A DNA stretch of 64,000 nucleotides, from NCBI RefSeq assembly GCF_029227915.1, contig NC_079878.1, positions 11,284,001-11,348,000 on the forward strand. The letters run 5' to 3'. This DNA is from Hydractinia symbiolongicarpus. Lineage: Eukaryota; Cnidaria; Hydrozoa; Anthoathecata; Hydractiniidae. A program made the position numbers and the translations under genes. This document shows positions 25,995 through 36,230 of the stretch, one piece after another (position 1 is the first letter of the stretch; each line of letters opens with the position of its first letter). The notes under the pieces were generated by a model. That model saw nothing but the letters and a program-made list of their open reading frames with translations, was not told where the DNA came from and ran no database searches.

Positions 25995-26812
25995 TAAAGG
26001 AGAATTAAGGTCAAAATTGATTTTTTTATTCTTTGTTTTAATTTCATTCATTCTAAAAAAAATAAAATTGTATCCATAAAATTGAGGGAGATATGAGGTT
26101 ACAAAGTCATTCGGTAATGACGTCAAAAGTGTGGGAGCGGCTGAAGTGCACAAAACACAAAGTCGAATGTTTATGTTGAAGGAGTGCAGCACGACTTCTA
26201 CCTCTATATTTGAAGAATTGTAGCTACATGGTTCCGCTGATGTTTTCGTAAACGATAAAAACATGCATGTATTAAGCCATAATGTGTCAAAGTCGCGATG
26301 TTTTGTTATGCATCCAGAATTAAGTTTATCACCAAGTAAAGTTTCATACTCTGTGCATCATTTACATTCTACAAATGTCAGCATTATCGTAAAAAACGTA
26401 AATTTGCACCAATACAGATTAGCTGTCCTATCTGAGTTAAACTCGTCTTCATCGTAGCCATCGTCACTCTCTTTTCTTCAGTTCTTCTTTGCTATGTCAA
26501 GCTCTCCAACATATTCACACAAATAATCTTTATAACTAGCAACGGAACTAACAGAGCTATCTTCGCAAATATCATCAAAAGAGCATAAAAAAAACTATGT
26601 CACCGTCTGAGGACGCCATCGCTGAACGAATGTATATACCTGCAGCTTGAAACTGTCTCGCACTAGTGTCGTCACATTCTTAATCACGTGACCTTGAAAA
26701 ACTGCTAATTTACGGCTATATATAAAAATTTAAGAATTTTTATGTGCACCAATATATTAAGGAAGAAAAAACGCTAAGCTAAGGTTGTTTTATGACCTCA
26801 ATTCTTCTTTAA
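25995..26812. mobile_element. Putative non-autonomous DNA transposon with about 24-bp TIRs
   Basis: The left end (T-T-T-A-A-A-G-G-A-G-A-A-T-T-A-A-G-G-T-C-A) and the reverse complement of the right end (T-T-T-A-A-A-G-A-A-G-A-A-T-T-G-A-G-G-T-C-A) match at about 20 of 24 positions. The element would be about 818 bp. It holds short open frames on both strands, none transposase-like. Superfamily unknown. Confidence 0.5.
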
Positions 26813-28807
26813 AAGATAAATGGTTAAAAAAGTGTAGAGATTAATAGTTTCTAGGATAAATTCCAAATGTGGACACACCCCTTAATCTCCATTCCTGTGG
26901 TGGGATTATTTAATTCAGAGTATTTGATAGATAGATATTTTTCTCCAATTAGTTCCGACTTCTATATGCTTCCATTTTTTATTTCAAATGGCGCGCTTTT
27001 TTAATGTTTAATTTCAGTTTAAATAAGTGATTTTATTTTGAGAGAGTACGTTTTTGACTAGTCGGCTCCGTTTTATGTACCACAAGATAATTATAGTCGA
27101 TGAAAACACCTCAAGAGAGCTTTTGAATTAGCGAGTTATAAAACTTTAATTTATCCCGCATGCTCTTTTAAAAGAAAGAAGTTAAAAAGAAATGAATTTA
27201 ATTCTCGAAAATAAGCAGATGTTTTACAAACTAAAGATTTTCTCCATGCTTTTTATGTACACATATTGTTTAAAACTTCTTTTTTTTTCTCAAACAAGTG
27301 AAGAAGAGAAAGTGGGAAACACCTAAATGGAGCCTTTGTAGTCGCAAATAAATTACAAAATCAGGCGAAAGTCATTTTACGACGTAAAATATTAGAGAAA
27401 ACGATATAGAAAGAAAGGACATGAATAACTGAGAAAAAATGGTAGAATAACTAAAGAATGTTTTTAAACTTTTTAGCGGCCCTGTATCCCATCGAGGAAA
27501 TGCAAACAACAGGTACGAGATATTTAATGTAAACAAAAAAGCACTATATCTTTACATTATTTTTATTTTTATTTCATATTTTTATTTTCAACTTTTAATG
27601 ACAAACCAACATTCATTGTGGAGGAGCACAGACTTTCACATATCTGGCTTTCTTTTGCTTAATTCAGATGTTGTATGTCATCTTATTTTCAGACCTGTAA
27701 AAACCATCATTCCTAGCAAGGGGAACAAAACTTTTGCATGTTCTGGTTATTAAAAAACAAGGAGAATGGTTGTTTTTTTTCTTTTGTTTTTTCTTTAAAG
27801 CCATTGGAAGGGAAACAGGCCAGGGGTTGCAACCACCGAATGCTAAGGGTCATTTTTGATAACTGTCCAGGTAGCTCTGGACACACCTATTTGCTGAACA
27901 TTACCAAGCAGAGCATATTTCCGAACGACCTTTTTATGATACATAAAAACGCACAGTCGTTGCATAATATTTGAAATCCGAAGAAAGTGAAAAATTAATG
28001 TGCCGCAATATTTAGTCCAATAGCATCTCTTTTTCCATTTAACGCAAATAAACAACAACAACAACAACAAAATCTTTAACACTCCTATTTTTATTGGAAA
28101 TTCATTTTTTGCTTTGTGTGACAGGTGGATTTTTTTAAACCAGGCTGAGCATGCAACTGGAAGTAGACCAAGATAAGCTTACGTATACAAAAAATAAATA
28201 TTTAAAGATTACATGCGATGATATGAGAGCAAATCAAAATATGACTCAGATGTTTTTTTTCTGGGGAATGTCCGCCACCTTTTGTATCGGAAGATAACTT
28301 TCTAAAGTACGTAAAAGATGCTAAAATTTTTCGAGATTTTGAGGCTGGAAATTTATTTCTTTAACTTCTTTTTTTCACAAATATATTCCATAAACTGTGA
28401 AGTTATATTACACGTTCATAATGCGATGTATTCATGTTTTCCGTCTTTAGATCATGTGACTACGTCTATTGTTTTATTGAGATAACCTTATTGCTGACAT
28501 CAGCATGTTGATCACCTTTATCGCGTTACATCATCAAATATTATCTTTAATATTCTACAAAAATAAATTAGACGTTCACTCCACTAACAATACTGCACAG
28601 ATCAAGGAATATCTCTAACCATGCTCTAACTAAATTTTCGGTTCTGACCTAAAAATGGTAGCTGCGGGTAGCGATGGGCGAATTTCCGTGAATTTTCCCA
28701 AGCGCGGACTAGTTAATACTCATTTGCCTGTCTTACAGCAAAATGGTACCGCAAGTAGCGAGACACACAAAACGCGGTATTTTATATTGTGTTTTTGATT
28801 TTTTTAG
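26813..28807. other. Intergenic region upstream of the seven-transmembrane gene
   Basis: No coding signal. It holds a copy of the repeat also found at 15793 (here 28446-28512) and a short CAA run at 28052-28070. The end probably carries the promoter or leader region of the downstream gene. Confidence 0.4.
28446..28512. repeat. Interspersed repeat, copy 2
   Basis: Similar to 15793-15860: C-A-T-G-T-G-A-C-T-A-C-G-T-C-T-A-T-T-G-T-T-T-T-A-T-T and G-C-T-G-A-C-A-T-C-A-G-C-A-T are shared. Confidence 0.5.
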
Positions 28808-28834
28808 GCTGTGACTAATTATCAACTAATCAAG

Positions 28835-31528
28835 ATGAAATCATCAACATTATACTGTTTCTACATGATTCCTATCCTGCAAACAGTTATCCCAGCTCCG
28901 CTTGATTTGACACCCTCGTTTGTAATCCTCTCAACTAGCACGATGCACACAAATCCAACGAAAGCTACAGAAACTGTTATTCAAGTTCGATTAAATACTA
29001 CAAAAGCTATTTCTGGAAGCAAAATCAGCGCCTACCAATCAAATACATTATCCCACCCCTCGGTTACTCTTGCTGTTAACGCAAATGGAGCAACAACTCG
29101 AGCAAAAACTACAGATCCAACGACAACGGAAAGGACAACAAGAAACAATAATCCACTTAGTAGGAAAAATAATAAACGACATAAATACCATTACTACTTT
29201 GTGGCAAGCATTGCAACGCTCAGTGTGTCTGCATTGATAGTGAACTTCGTCCTAATGACGAAATTATGCTCGTGTCAAGGCGTACCAGTTATCACCTTGT
29301 TCGGAATATCACTAATGTTTTTCAATATGTTACTGTCAATATATGGAATTGCCATAGCAGCGTATTTATCGCAGGAATCGTTCAGCTGGCAAAAACGTTT
29401 TTGTCAGGGATTTACGTCGATTAAACTCTTTTCTCTTGGATCAGGCGTTTGGACCTTAATTATGTTAACGTTTCACTATTCAATCAATGGTGCAGGTGGG
29501 AGAGACGCTGAATTTAAAGGGATTGTGTATATTTTAGAAGGGGTCATGCTCTCTGGAGTATTTGCTATTATGGCTTGGATCAAGTTAGATCCCTGGTGTT
29601 ACTTATGTTCAATATTATTCCCACAGACAATAGTTGAGTGGTTGCTGTCAGGTATAGAAGTTTGGTATTATGTCATAGCCTTACTCTTGTTATTAAGATA
29701 CCCTTTGTATCTGTACAACCAGAGAAGGAGAGATCCAGAAAAAAAGGTGAAGCGGAAAATTAATAAAGAGCATCCTATATTTATTATGATACTAGTGAGT
29801 TTCATCATTTGGGTTTGTAGTTACGTATTGACTGTACCGCACTTGGGATTGTTTTCTCGCGAAGTGTCTGCCGTCGGTCGTGTGTGCGCCCTGATGTTGG
29901 TGACGCTAATACAACCGTTGATTTATACCATACGAAATTCGTGTTGCTGTTGTACTGGAAATGGCTCACCGTGCTCTAAGCAGCGAAAACGATCAGTGAC
30001 CGAGGATGTTCTGCTTGTGTGCGAATGCTCCTGTAGCGAGACTTGCCGAGCGTGCGATTCTGAGTTCGTTCCTCGTGTCAAATACGGCGATACAAAGTTT
30101 ACTGAATCCAGGAAGAAAGAATCGCCCAAGTCGAATAAAGAACTTTACAAAAACGGCAAAAGCAAGGACCCGAAGGTTGAAAAAACACAGGAAATTATTA
30201 AGAAAAATAAAAAGCGAAAAACTAAAAGCGGAGTAGCGTTACCTAAAGCAGTTTGTAGATCGCCAGAAATTATACGAAATACACTCCAGAAACGTTCTTC
30301 CAGTACAGCGAAGGATGAAAAAACAACAGAAGGTGAAGATGTACCATTGTTAGAAAAGACAGCACCGGAAGAAGCGAATAAAAATCATAAAACTCCGACT
30401 AAAATGAAACACAATAAAACACCCGATGAAAGTATACCACTGCTTGATGATGTGGACGGAGGTGTGAAGCCACCCAAAGCTATGCCTGAGATAAGTCCAT
30501 TGAAGCCTGGCGTAAAAGGACAAGGAATTGATAGCCCTTCGCGAAACCGTCAAACAGAATTCCCGTCTTTTATAAACATCAAAGGCGCTGTAAATACGGA
30601 TGATTTGCCCAAAGAACAAAAGATTACTATAGGAATTAATCCAAATAAAGTTAACGGGAAACCTGTTGATGTTGAAAGTCGTGTGTCACGTGGTCCTACG
30701 TTCTATACAATACCTGAAAAGAATGACAATGAAACTAAAAATCAAAAAGAAAAAGTGAAAAATGACACAAACGAAGTTAATGTGTTACAGGAAGAAGAAA
30801 TTAAGACTGTAGAAAACGATGAAACCACTGAACAGGTTAAAAATAATAAAGATAAAGAGAATCGTAAACAAAAGAAGAAAAAAAAGAAGAGTAAAAAGAA
30901 AGAGAAAGAAGAAATGAAAAACACAGCTAATATATCGACTGAAAGTTTAGAGTGGGACCACGCCTATTCGTGTTCAGATTCTTCAAATACAGGCTCTCTG
31001 AGAGATGAATACATGTTAAAAGAGATTACTGAGGAAAACACTGATTCCATCGCAGAACATAACACTCCACAACATGCTCCTGGAATGGAATGGGACCCAA
31101 GTGGTTGTTCAATGAAAAACAGTCCTGCTCTAAAAATAAAACAAGAGACAGACCCTGTCACAGAGTGGGAACCATATATTGCAAGCGAGAGCCGTACCAA
31201 CCCTACAGTAAGAACGTCACCCACTGCACATCTTAGCTCAGAAGTTAGCTTCGAAGATCAGCCTGTTCATTCTGTGATCGATAAGGAAAGCCAGATGGCA
31301 GGCAAGAATTCGCCACATACAAATGGAAATGAAGGAGTTTTAAACAAAGAAGAAAAGAACGGAAAAGATAAGAATTCAAAAGGAGATGATACACACAAGA
31401 ATAAGAAAGCTAGTAAAAAAGCGAAAAAAGAAAAGAAGAATAAGGAGAAGAAAAACAAAGAAGGAAACGTCAAAAAATCGAAGAAAACGAAAAATAAAGA
31501 AAAAAAGGGCGATGTGATAGAAAGTTAA
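28835..31528 (+). CDS. Seven-transmembrane, class A GPCR-like protein with very long charged tail
   Basis: Single-exon frame of 897 residues from the first ATG after a splice acceptor at 28806-28807. A signal-peptide-like N-terminus and about 95 Ser/Thr-rich extracellular residues precede seven hydrophobic segments at about 119-142, 150-178, 194-215, 229-250, 270-293, 314-336 and 347-367. TM7 ends Q-P-L-I-Y-T-I-R-N, close to the rhodopsin-family N-P-x-x-Y, followed by four cysteines that could be palmitoylated. A Cys stands at the start of TM3, but D-R-Y is replaced by F-H-Y. The tail (about 374-897) is Lys/Glu-rich, with two acidic dileucine motifs (E-D-V-P-L-L, E-S-I-P-L-L), three E-W-[DE] repeats and several nuclear-localisation-like Lys runs. 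Ligand and coupling are unknown. It may also be a non-GPCR seven-helix protein. Confidence 0.7.
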   Translation: MKSSTLYCFYMIPILQTVIPAPLDLTPSFVILSTSTMHTNPTKATETVIQVRLNTTKAISGSKISAYQSNTLSHPSVTLAVNANGATTRAKTTDPTTTERTTRNNNPLSRKNNKRHKYHYYFVASIATLSVSALIVNFVLMTKLCSCQGVPVITLFGISLMFFNMLLSIYGIAIAAYLSQESFSWQKRFCQGFTSIKLFSLGSGVWTLIMLTFHYSINGAGGRDAEFKGIVYILEGVMLSGVFAIMAWIKLDPWCYLCSILFPQTIVEWLLSGIEVWYYVIALLLLLRYPLYLYNQRRRDPEKKVKRKINKEHPIFIMILVSFIIWVCSYVLTVPHLGLFSREVSAVGRVCALMLVTLIQPLIYTIRNSCCCCTGNGSPCSKQRKRSVTEDVLLVCECSCSETCRACDSEFVPRVKYGDTKFTESRKKESPKSNKELYKNGKSKDPKVEKTQEIIKKNKKRKTKSGVALPKAVCRSPEIIRNTLQKRSSSTAKDEKTTEGEDVPLLEKTAPEEANKNHKTPTKMKHNKTPDESIPLLDDVDGGVKPPKAMPEISPLKPGVKGQGIDSPSRNRQTEFPSFINIKGAVNTDDLPKEQKITIGINPNKVNGKPVDVESRVSRGPTFYTIPEKNDNETKNQKEKVKNDTNEVNVLQEEEIKTVENDETTEQVKNNKDKENRKQKKKKKKSKKKEKEEMKNTANISTESLEWDHAYSCSDSSNTGSLRDEYMLKEITEENTDSIAEHNTPQHAPGMEWDPSGCSMKNSPALKIKQETDPVTEWEPYIASESRTNPTVRTSPTAHLSSEVSFEDQPVHSVIDKESQMAGKNSPHTNGNEGVLNKEEKNGKDKNSKGDDTHKNKKASKKAKKEKKNKEKKNKEGNVKKSKKTKNKEKKGDVIES

Positions 31529-33706
31529 AAATAAAATGGCGGTATGAAGTTTAATGCTTTGCCGAATGAACGAAAATGCGATATGTAACTCCGAAATTAA
31601 ATAACAATTTATATGATTGTCGCAAATTGGCGATCAAATTCGAAACAAATCTTCTATAAACTACTAGACAATCGCCAGTGGTCGAGTATTTATTTTTCGA
31701 GGTACACAAATAAAAGTGCAAAATAGATTTTTTTTCTTCTGGTATTTCAGTAAATTTTTATTACATGATTTTTATTTTTATAAATGATAATATAGTATGA
31801 AAATTAAATTTAAATGTGTTACGCTAAAAAACAAAGATTTTTCTTGTTGAAGTTGTTATATGGTTACAACTATACTATAATAAGTACCCCTTTACTCTTC
31901 TTTTTCGCATCGAATTTGCTTTAGCAGCCAATCTTATTCTCCCCCTTTCGCAAGAAAATGCAAGAAGTGGACCCAATACCTTTCAAAAGGTGGAGTGTTT
32001 ATACCAGGTTATAGGAAATGGAGACGAGGTTTCATGTTGATATTGCATTTCGTTTTAGTAGACCTAACATACTTGCCGAAATTTTGCAAAGAGATTGTTT
32101 TTGTCAACCTTTATCCAACAGGCCATGTTGCATTTACCTAATGGCGCAATCGCAGCCCCGTTGAGAGACGAAACGCCCTGGAAACGAAGTTTGAGGCTGA
32201 CTATATAGGAGTATAGATTCAAAAGAACCGTTTATTGAGGAAAAGTTAATTTTATAAAATCACCCGTTCCAAGGGCTTTCTTCTCTCATATCAAAAAAGC
32301 ACAAATCCCTGGGACAAGGCTGTTATAGAGCGGCTTTTATTTAAGGTTGTTTATTCGTCAACAACAAGAGAAAGTATGCAAACATTAGTTGACAACTCAG
32401 TCAAATTTCTACAAGACAAATAGTAATGTAATTCAGTCAATTAAGGAATTTATAACTTTTTTGAACTATTCCTTACACGTGTTGACTAGGTATGTAAGAG
32501 TACGTTTGTCGTCTGCAAAAAATACTGAAGAGTATCAAGAACAAACTATAAGAACATATGGCTTCAAAGGTCCAAAACTTTAAAACAGGTTAAATAAATG
32601 TAAGGTCTTGGTAATAGCAATACGTACTAAAATTTAATTAACTGAAACTGAAACTTAATTAACAAGAAGAAAATGCCCTGAAAACGAGGCTGGCTGGTCT
32701 TTTTTATACCGCATTGTTTGCCTCCAACTACTTGCGGTACTATTTTGATGACAGACGTAGACGACTTTGTAATATAGATTCAAGGCTTCTCTTAAGTTCG
32801 AGTAGTGGGTTGTCTTTTTGCGCGTTGTGCTCCCTTGTGGTTTCTACAGCTTTAATGAGAGCTTTAAGTACACTAGACGTTTTTTGAAAGAATCCTAATT
32901 GATGCCAATACATAAAAAAACTTCGACGCAGTTGAAGCTAACAAATAAGCAAAGGCGGGTACGCAAATAAGACAACAGCTTAATCTTAATATTTTAACCT
33001 AGTTTCCAGGCCTTCCACAGCATCCGTCTAAAAGGACATCTAAGAAGCCCTTAACGTTGCAAGAGACGAGAAGCTATAAAACAAGACACAAAGAATTAAT
33101 TAAAACAAAGCAAAAGAATTAATGTTTATCAACAAAGACAAAATTTCCACGCTGCTAATTACGTCAACGACATTGGGTTATGCGATTTATTGTCTGTTAT
33201 TGTTACGTTAAAGGAAAAGATTACTAGCCTCGCACACGCAATGAAACCTTATATCCAGGCTCTTTTATTTCATTTTTTTGTTCTTGCAGTATGTAGATTC
33301 TCTAGCCTAATCCGACAGACACAATGGATCACGACTTATCTTCACATATTTCCAACATTTTAAACAGGCAGCAAAAAAAACAAAAAACAAATATGTAATA
33401 AGAACATATATTAAAGGAACAGGAAAGAAGAGTACAAGGGCAATATCACATCTTTTTCTCAGCTTGTGAACCACTCTTTGTGAGAAGATAAATCGGTCGA
33501 TCATATCCTACATAAAAATAAAAAATAAAATCACATAGAAAATAAAGTCAAATAACACTTGTTACCAGCCCAATGATTTGAATACTAAACGTTTTTTCAC
33601 TAATTGATGAATATTCTCTCGATTCGGTAAGCTTTTAAGTCCATAACAACGACTGCGGGGCCACGATCTTCAAATCACCGGGCATAGTAGTACATTCCTA
33701 AACTGC
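31529..33706. other. Intergenic, transposon remnants only
   Basis: After the stop codon there is an immediate AATAAA (31530). MITE pieces of the CTCGTCCCC family lie at 32156-32200, 32262-32326 and 32998-33075. The minus-strand frame at 33307-33504 is hydrophobic and low in complexity, and I do not call it a gene. A short last exon of the MEPCE gene may lie near 33625-33680. Confidence 0.4.
32262..32326. mobile_element. MITE of the CTCGTCCCCAGGG family, short copy
   Basis: C-C-C-G-T-T-C-C-A-A-G-G-G-C-T-T-T on the left and A-A-A-T-C-C-C-T-G-G-G-A-C-A-A-G-G on the right. The core T-C-A-T-A-T-C-A-A-A-A-A-A-G is the same as in the copy at 16280. Confidence 0.6.
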
Positions 33707-36230
33707 TCAATTCTCTTTAAAACACAAAAAACTACCTGTTTTTCCTTTGCCCGAATAATTTAAACGTTCTGATTGCGCGAAACCAACTTCATTAGACAGC
33801 AAGTATGCAATATAATCTGTCGGCATTAACTTCATGTCGTCAAAATTCTTGCGTATTTCCAACTATGAGAGAAATAAAGTAGTTGAAAACACTTTCAAAT
33901 TGCAAATAAAAACTGCAACACGTGTGGAAGTTAAATAGCGGATTTTTAGTGAAACAAAATTAATAGATGAATTGCAAAACCACTTCTAGTTTCCACTGTT
34001 TTGTCGCGTGCTTGTTTGTTAAGAAATTCTACAACACTGTTTTTTCCATAAGCATGACCATTTCTTTGTTAGCCTTAGTAATACTTCTTTTATGCTAGCA
34101 GTATATTTATACTTTCTAAATAGATTTTCAAATAATTTGTTTTCCAAAGGACCCTTACAAGCTGCAAGTCAAGGACTATAGTTTTGGATATGTACGAACA
34201 ACATTTGCTATGTTTGATTTTTTTTGGTTAATGTATAAGTTTCTTGAAGTTGGAGATTTCCTAGCCTGCCAAAGTTAACTACAGTTTAAAACTGTCCAGG
34301 TTGTTTTATAGACTGGTTTCTTATAAAAGAAAACGTGTATTGTTAGGATATTCTTGGTACAGTTTAGGTTAAAAAATCTGACAATGCAAAATGGTGTAAA
34401 ATAAGATCCTGTTGTTTAACCGGCCTATTAAAAATCTGAGAAGTCATCAATTATAGGACACAAGTTTATATGAGTTAACATAAAATAAAAAACCAAACGT
34501 TTATAATGATACAAGCAAAACTTCAAGATGAGCACATTCTCAAGATACTTTGAACTTTTTGTCTAATCTCCTCTTCATCAGGACACGTTTCTGATGTTTC
34601 TTGATTAGCATGAGAATGATAAAAAGAAAACGCAAGAAAAAAACATACCGTCAAATTTTTCTTCTTCTTGTAAGAGTTATATGATTGCGGTTCTAACAAT
34701 AATCTTCCTCCGGGTAAAAGTTGAAGATATATTTTTTTAAACATCCACTTCAGGCCGTCGTCGCCAAAATTAAGTTGCACCCATTTTGTGACGTTTAAAC
34801 ATAATATCATTTCGTATCTGGGCTTCACAAACTCCAATACATTTGGTGAGGAAGGAACGTAATTCTCCTAAAAGAAGTTATAAAAGCAAGTTACAGGGCA
34901 CAGATATTTAGGTATCAGATATCAAATTCCTTAACGGAACACACGATGCTTGGTTAGTTTCATTTCCAAAGTGAAAACATGGGAAAATCCTTAATAATTA
35001 TAGAGATGGTCTCTACAGCCAGGAAAAACTATTTAAATAACTTTCCATCAAAGTGCCAAATTTACAAATTATTTTATTTAGATTAAAAATTTTGAGAATA
35101 ACACAACTAAAAAAATTAACTCACCACCGAAAATTTAACGTTAAATAATTCAGGCCGCTTTATTATCTTTGAGTCAATAATTGGTCCATATGTTTGCTCT
35201 AGCGAAAGGGGGAATCTTTTTATGTTTCTATGAAAAACAGGTGACTGAAAAATATTTTTTTTAGCTAGTTTTATTAAACCGGTGTCTATATCAACTCCAA
35301 GGATAGACTGAGGTAGAAAGTGGCTGCCAATTAAACATGTTACTCTGCCAGTGTTACAACCAATATCTAAACATGCTTTATTTTCAAACCATTCCTTCTT
35401 AAAGCAACTAAGTCTTGTATCAACACTATCCCTTCTGTCACTGTTATAATAATGAACAAAATTCCCAAACTTGTATTTTTTATTCTTTTCGTTAAAATTC
35501 TGTTTAGACACACTTTGCGTAGGTGTTTCTGACACACTGCTTCGTAAACGTTCACAAGGTGTAGTGTGTTTGCCTTTTGTAATACTATGCTGTATATTTT
35601 GTCCCAACATTGGACTTTTAATGATTTCTATGGGGGAAATTAAAGTGTCTGATTCGTTAAAAAGACTAGTGTCATTCATATCACTCAATGTGTCGTCTTT
35701 TTTTTCTTCCTTGTCTGGTGATGTTACAGTATTTCTACGCCTTCTTCTTTTTCGTTTTCTTGATGGTTTTTGTATTGAGGCATTATCCTCCTGATTCAAA
35801 TTTAATGGGTCTTTGAAGTCAACCGGGCGAATATTACTAGGCTCAAACTCATGGGACCGATTTAGGACTGGGGACGAAGTTTCTGGAGACTCGCGACCAT
35901 CTGTATTATTACACAGGGCAGACAAGTTTAATGGGTCATTGTTAAATAACATCTTTAATGGTTTATGTCGGTCCATTGATTTTCGGTGCATTGGTTTCCC
36001 ACCTAGAATGAAAAACATTACATTTTTATAATAACAGCAATAGCAAAAAATCTATAACAAATCAATAAAAACCAGTAAAGACAGTTCCATATACCATGCA
36101 ATGACTTCTGAGTAAAACCATGTTTGAAATCAAACTTTATTTTTGGTCCAAGAAAGCTCTTTTTATTGTGCGATTTAAAATGGTCAGGACTTGTCAAAGG
36201 AGATTTTGGAAATTTTTGCCGGACTTCCAT
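33707..36230 (-). CDS. mepce: 7SK snRNA methylphosphate capping enzyme (MEPCE/BIN3 family)
   Basis: Minus-strand exons 36230-36095, 36002-35125, 34867-34649 and 33862-33707 join in frame (462 residues with the stop used here). After about 180 low-complexity, basic N-terminal residues (with R-K-R-K-R-R-R-R-R), the BIN3 methyltransferase begins F-G-N-F-V-H-Y-Y. It carries the S-adenosylmethionine motif L-D-I-G-C-N-T-G-R and G-V-D-I-D. It continues with I-L-C-L-N-V-T-K-W-V-Q-L-N, P-G-G-R-L-L-L-E-P-Q and L-S-N-E-V-G-F. MEPCE puts a gamma-monomethyl cap on 7SK RNA and stays in the 7SK particle that holds P-TEFb. The 3' end is uncertain: the family's final G-F-x-R-P-V-Y-L-F is not found, and exon 4 also has a good donor (G-G-T-A-G-T) just before the stop used here. 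The ATG lies 9 nt after a splice acceptor. Confidence 0.88.

Noticed and set aside
33307-33504. 65-residue hydrophobic minus-strand frame near the MEPCE 3' end
   Set aside because: Does not match the MEPCE C-terminus and has no coding support.
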